From Nitrincola salilacus (GTDB taxonomy: Bacteria > Pseudomonadota > Gammaproteobacteria > Pseudomonadales > Balneatricaceae), in contig NZ_CP176580.1 of NCBI RefSeq assembly GCF_046271865.1, positions 2,914,001 to 2,978,000 of the forward strand: DNA of 64,000 nucleotides, in the 5' to 3' direction. Each line of letters begins with the position of its first letter. Position 1 is the first letter of the stretch. Position numbers and translations under genes: made by a program. The notes beneath the pieces are model-generated. The model searched no databases. It was not told the origin of the DNA and was given only the letters and a program-made list of their open reading frames with translations. Below, one piece after another: positions 63,214-64,000 of the stretch.

Positions 63214-63264
63214 TAAGAGACACTTGATAACAGGCTCTAGAGAACAGGCACTTAATAACAGGTA
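63209..63264 (+). repeat. 14-bp unit in four tandem copies in the exbD-tonB spacer
   Basis: CTTGATAAGAGACA, CTTGATAACAGGCT, CTAGAGAACAGGCA and CTTAATAACAGGTA are adjacent. The first holds the exbD stop, and the last supplies the AGG-containing ribosome site of tonB, so the site itself has been multiplied. Confidence 0.85.
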
Positions 63265-63270
63265 GAACTC

Positions 63271-64000
63271 GTGAGATTAACTTTTCGTCATTGGATGACC
63301 GCTTTACTGACGGCCCTGGCTCTTCATGCTCTGCTGCTGATGACTATCTATGCATCCAAGCCAGAGAAAGGTGCTACCGAAGCTGGTGTGGAGGGTGTAA
63401 CCATCAGCCTGGCCATTGCAGGAGAACCTCAGCCCTCTTCCGAAGAAGTCCTCCCCGAACAGACACCCGCTGAAGAGCAGCCAGTGGAAGAGCCTCCTGT
63501 GGAAGAGCCCTCTGTAGAAGACCCCCCTGCGGAAGAAGAGCCCCTTGAAGAGGAACCGCTGGAACCAGAGCCGGAACCCGTCCCCGAGCCAGAGCCGGAA
63601 ACCCCGACCATCGAACCTTTAGCTGAAGAGCCTGCGGCGCTGGAAGTAGTTGCCACAGAACCGGAGCCAGAACCTGAACCAAAGCCACAACCAAAACCAA
63701 AACCAAAACCAAAACCAAAACCAAAACCTGAGCCTAAACCTGAGCCCAAGCCCAAGCCAGAGCCCAAGCCAGAGCCCAAGCCAGAACCTGCTGCCGAGCC
63801 AGCCACACAACCGACAACTCAACCAGCCCCAGCGGAAAGGGAAAATGCTGACGCAGTACAGCAGGAGCAGGCTCCGGTACCAGCACCAGGAGGCCAGCAG
63901 GCCAGCGGACAAGCCGCGCAATCAGACAGTGGTGGCAATATCGCCGCCGAACGCGACTATTTTGCCGAGCTATCCGCCTGGTTGAATCGGCACAAGCAAT
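63271..64000 (+). CDS. tonB: TonB energy-transducing protein, truncated by the window edge
   Basis: 243 residues are visible from a GTG start with ACAGG ahead of it. One N-terminal signal-anchor helix (WMTALLTALALHALLLMTIYA) is followed by a very long periplasmic Pro/Glu and Pro/Lys spacer (EPEPEPVPEPEPE, then KPKPKPKPKP), and the beginning of the TonB C-terminal domain (YFAELSAWLNRHK). About 80 residues should be missing past the right edge. TonB couples the ExbB/ExbD motor to outer-membrane receptors. The operon order and Fur-like site suit iron or haem uptake. Confidence 0.92.
   Translation, partial: MRLTFRHWMTALLTALALHALLLMTIYASKPEKGATEAGVEGVTISLAIAGEPQPSSEEVLPEQTPAEEQPVEEPPVEEPSVEDPPAEEEPLEEEPLEPEPEPVPEPEPETPTIEPLAEEPAALEVVATEPEPEPEPKPQPKPKPKPKPKPKPEPKPEPKPKPEPKPEPKPEPAAEPATQPTTQPAPAERENADAVQQEQAPVPAPGGQQASGQAAQSDSGGNIAAERDYFAELSAWLNRHKQ

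Noticed and set aside
63404..63921. Minus-strand frames with Val-Leu or Gly-Phe repeats near the right edge
   Set aside because: They are the reverse complement of the Pro-Glu/Pro-Lys spacer of tonB, whose plus-strand frame has an anchor helix and the start of the TonB domain.
1..64000. Insertion sequences, prophage genes, tRNA or rRNA genes
   Set aside because: No transposase, integrase, phage structural protein, cloverleaf or rRNA sequence was recognised on either strand by reading; a dedicated tRNAscan or Infernal run would settle small RNAs.

Overview
The window reads as a chromosome segment of a marine gammaproteobacterium, most probably in or near the Oceanospirillales (Marinobacterium, Neptunomonas or Amphritea type). 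The reasons are the divergent gltA / sdhCDAB-sucAB-lpd-sucCD block, the linked rlmL, rmf and pyrD genes, a 1616-residue NAD-glutamate dehydrogenase, and an exbB-exbD-exbD-tonB operon. The genus is an inference. No rRNA, tRNA, CRISPR array, phage gene or transposase was seen, so this looks like core chromosome with small accessory patches. Genes are cut at both ends: a TPR protein on the left and tonB on the right.

Positions 1-5.9 kb: a FecR-domain protein whose C-terminus resembles a TbpB-type beta-barrel is translationally coupled to a secreted TPR protein that looks like the start of a Slam (type XI secretion) translocon. Next to it is a histidine kinase coupled to a REC-DUF3369-GGDEF-EAL response regulator whose GGDEF site is degenerate. 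Positions 6.1-13.7 kb: a basic amino acid decarboxylase, a spermidine-synthase-like protein and a four-gene PotABCD-type ABC importer, probably a polyamine or cationic-metabolite locus. Positions 14.1-22.8 kb: a GGDEF protein, htpG behind a near-perfect sigma-32 promoter, a DUF599 membrane protein, selO, a DUF3301 protein and a P-type cation ATPase. Positions 23-27 kb: two tandem, diverged solute-binding paralogues, an unrecognised lipoprotein and a DUF3047 protein.

Positions 27-40 kb: the TCA-cycle block. sdhCDAB and sucAB-lpdA-sucCD run leftward with a terminator after each group. gltA runs rightward from a consensus-like sigma-70 promoter. Positions 40-49 kb: rlmL, rmf, pyrD, a DUF2835 protein and gdhB. 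Positions 49-61 kb: a lone BatD-like protein, a TIGR01777 epimerase-like protein, riboflavin synthase, an apparently active diguanylate cyclase, pepN, a YeaC protein, a rhomboid protease, a metallophosphoesterase, nadK and a D-cysteine desulfhydrase-like enzyme. Positions 61-64 kb: the TonB energising operon with a Fur-box-like operator on its promoter. Its second ExbD carries Asn where ExbD normally has its essential Asp.

One pattern crosses the whole window. Short tandem duplications of 12-15 bp in 2-5 copies sit in spacers, across stop codons and at protein tails at ten places. A separate dispersed two-hairpin element occurs beside the htpG and sdhB terminators. These repeats, the FecR-barrel/TPR pair and the solute-binding/lipoprotein/DUF3047 cluster are the least explained parts of the window.
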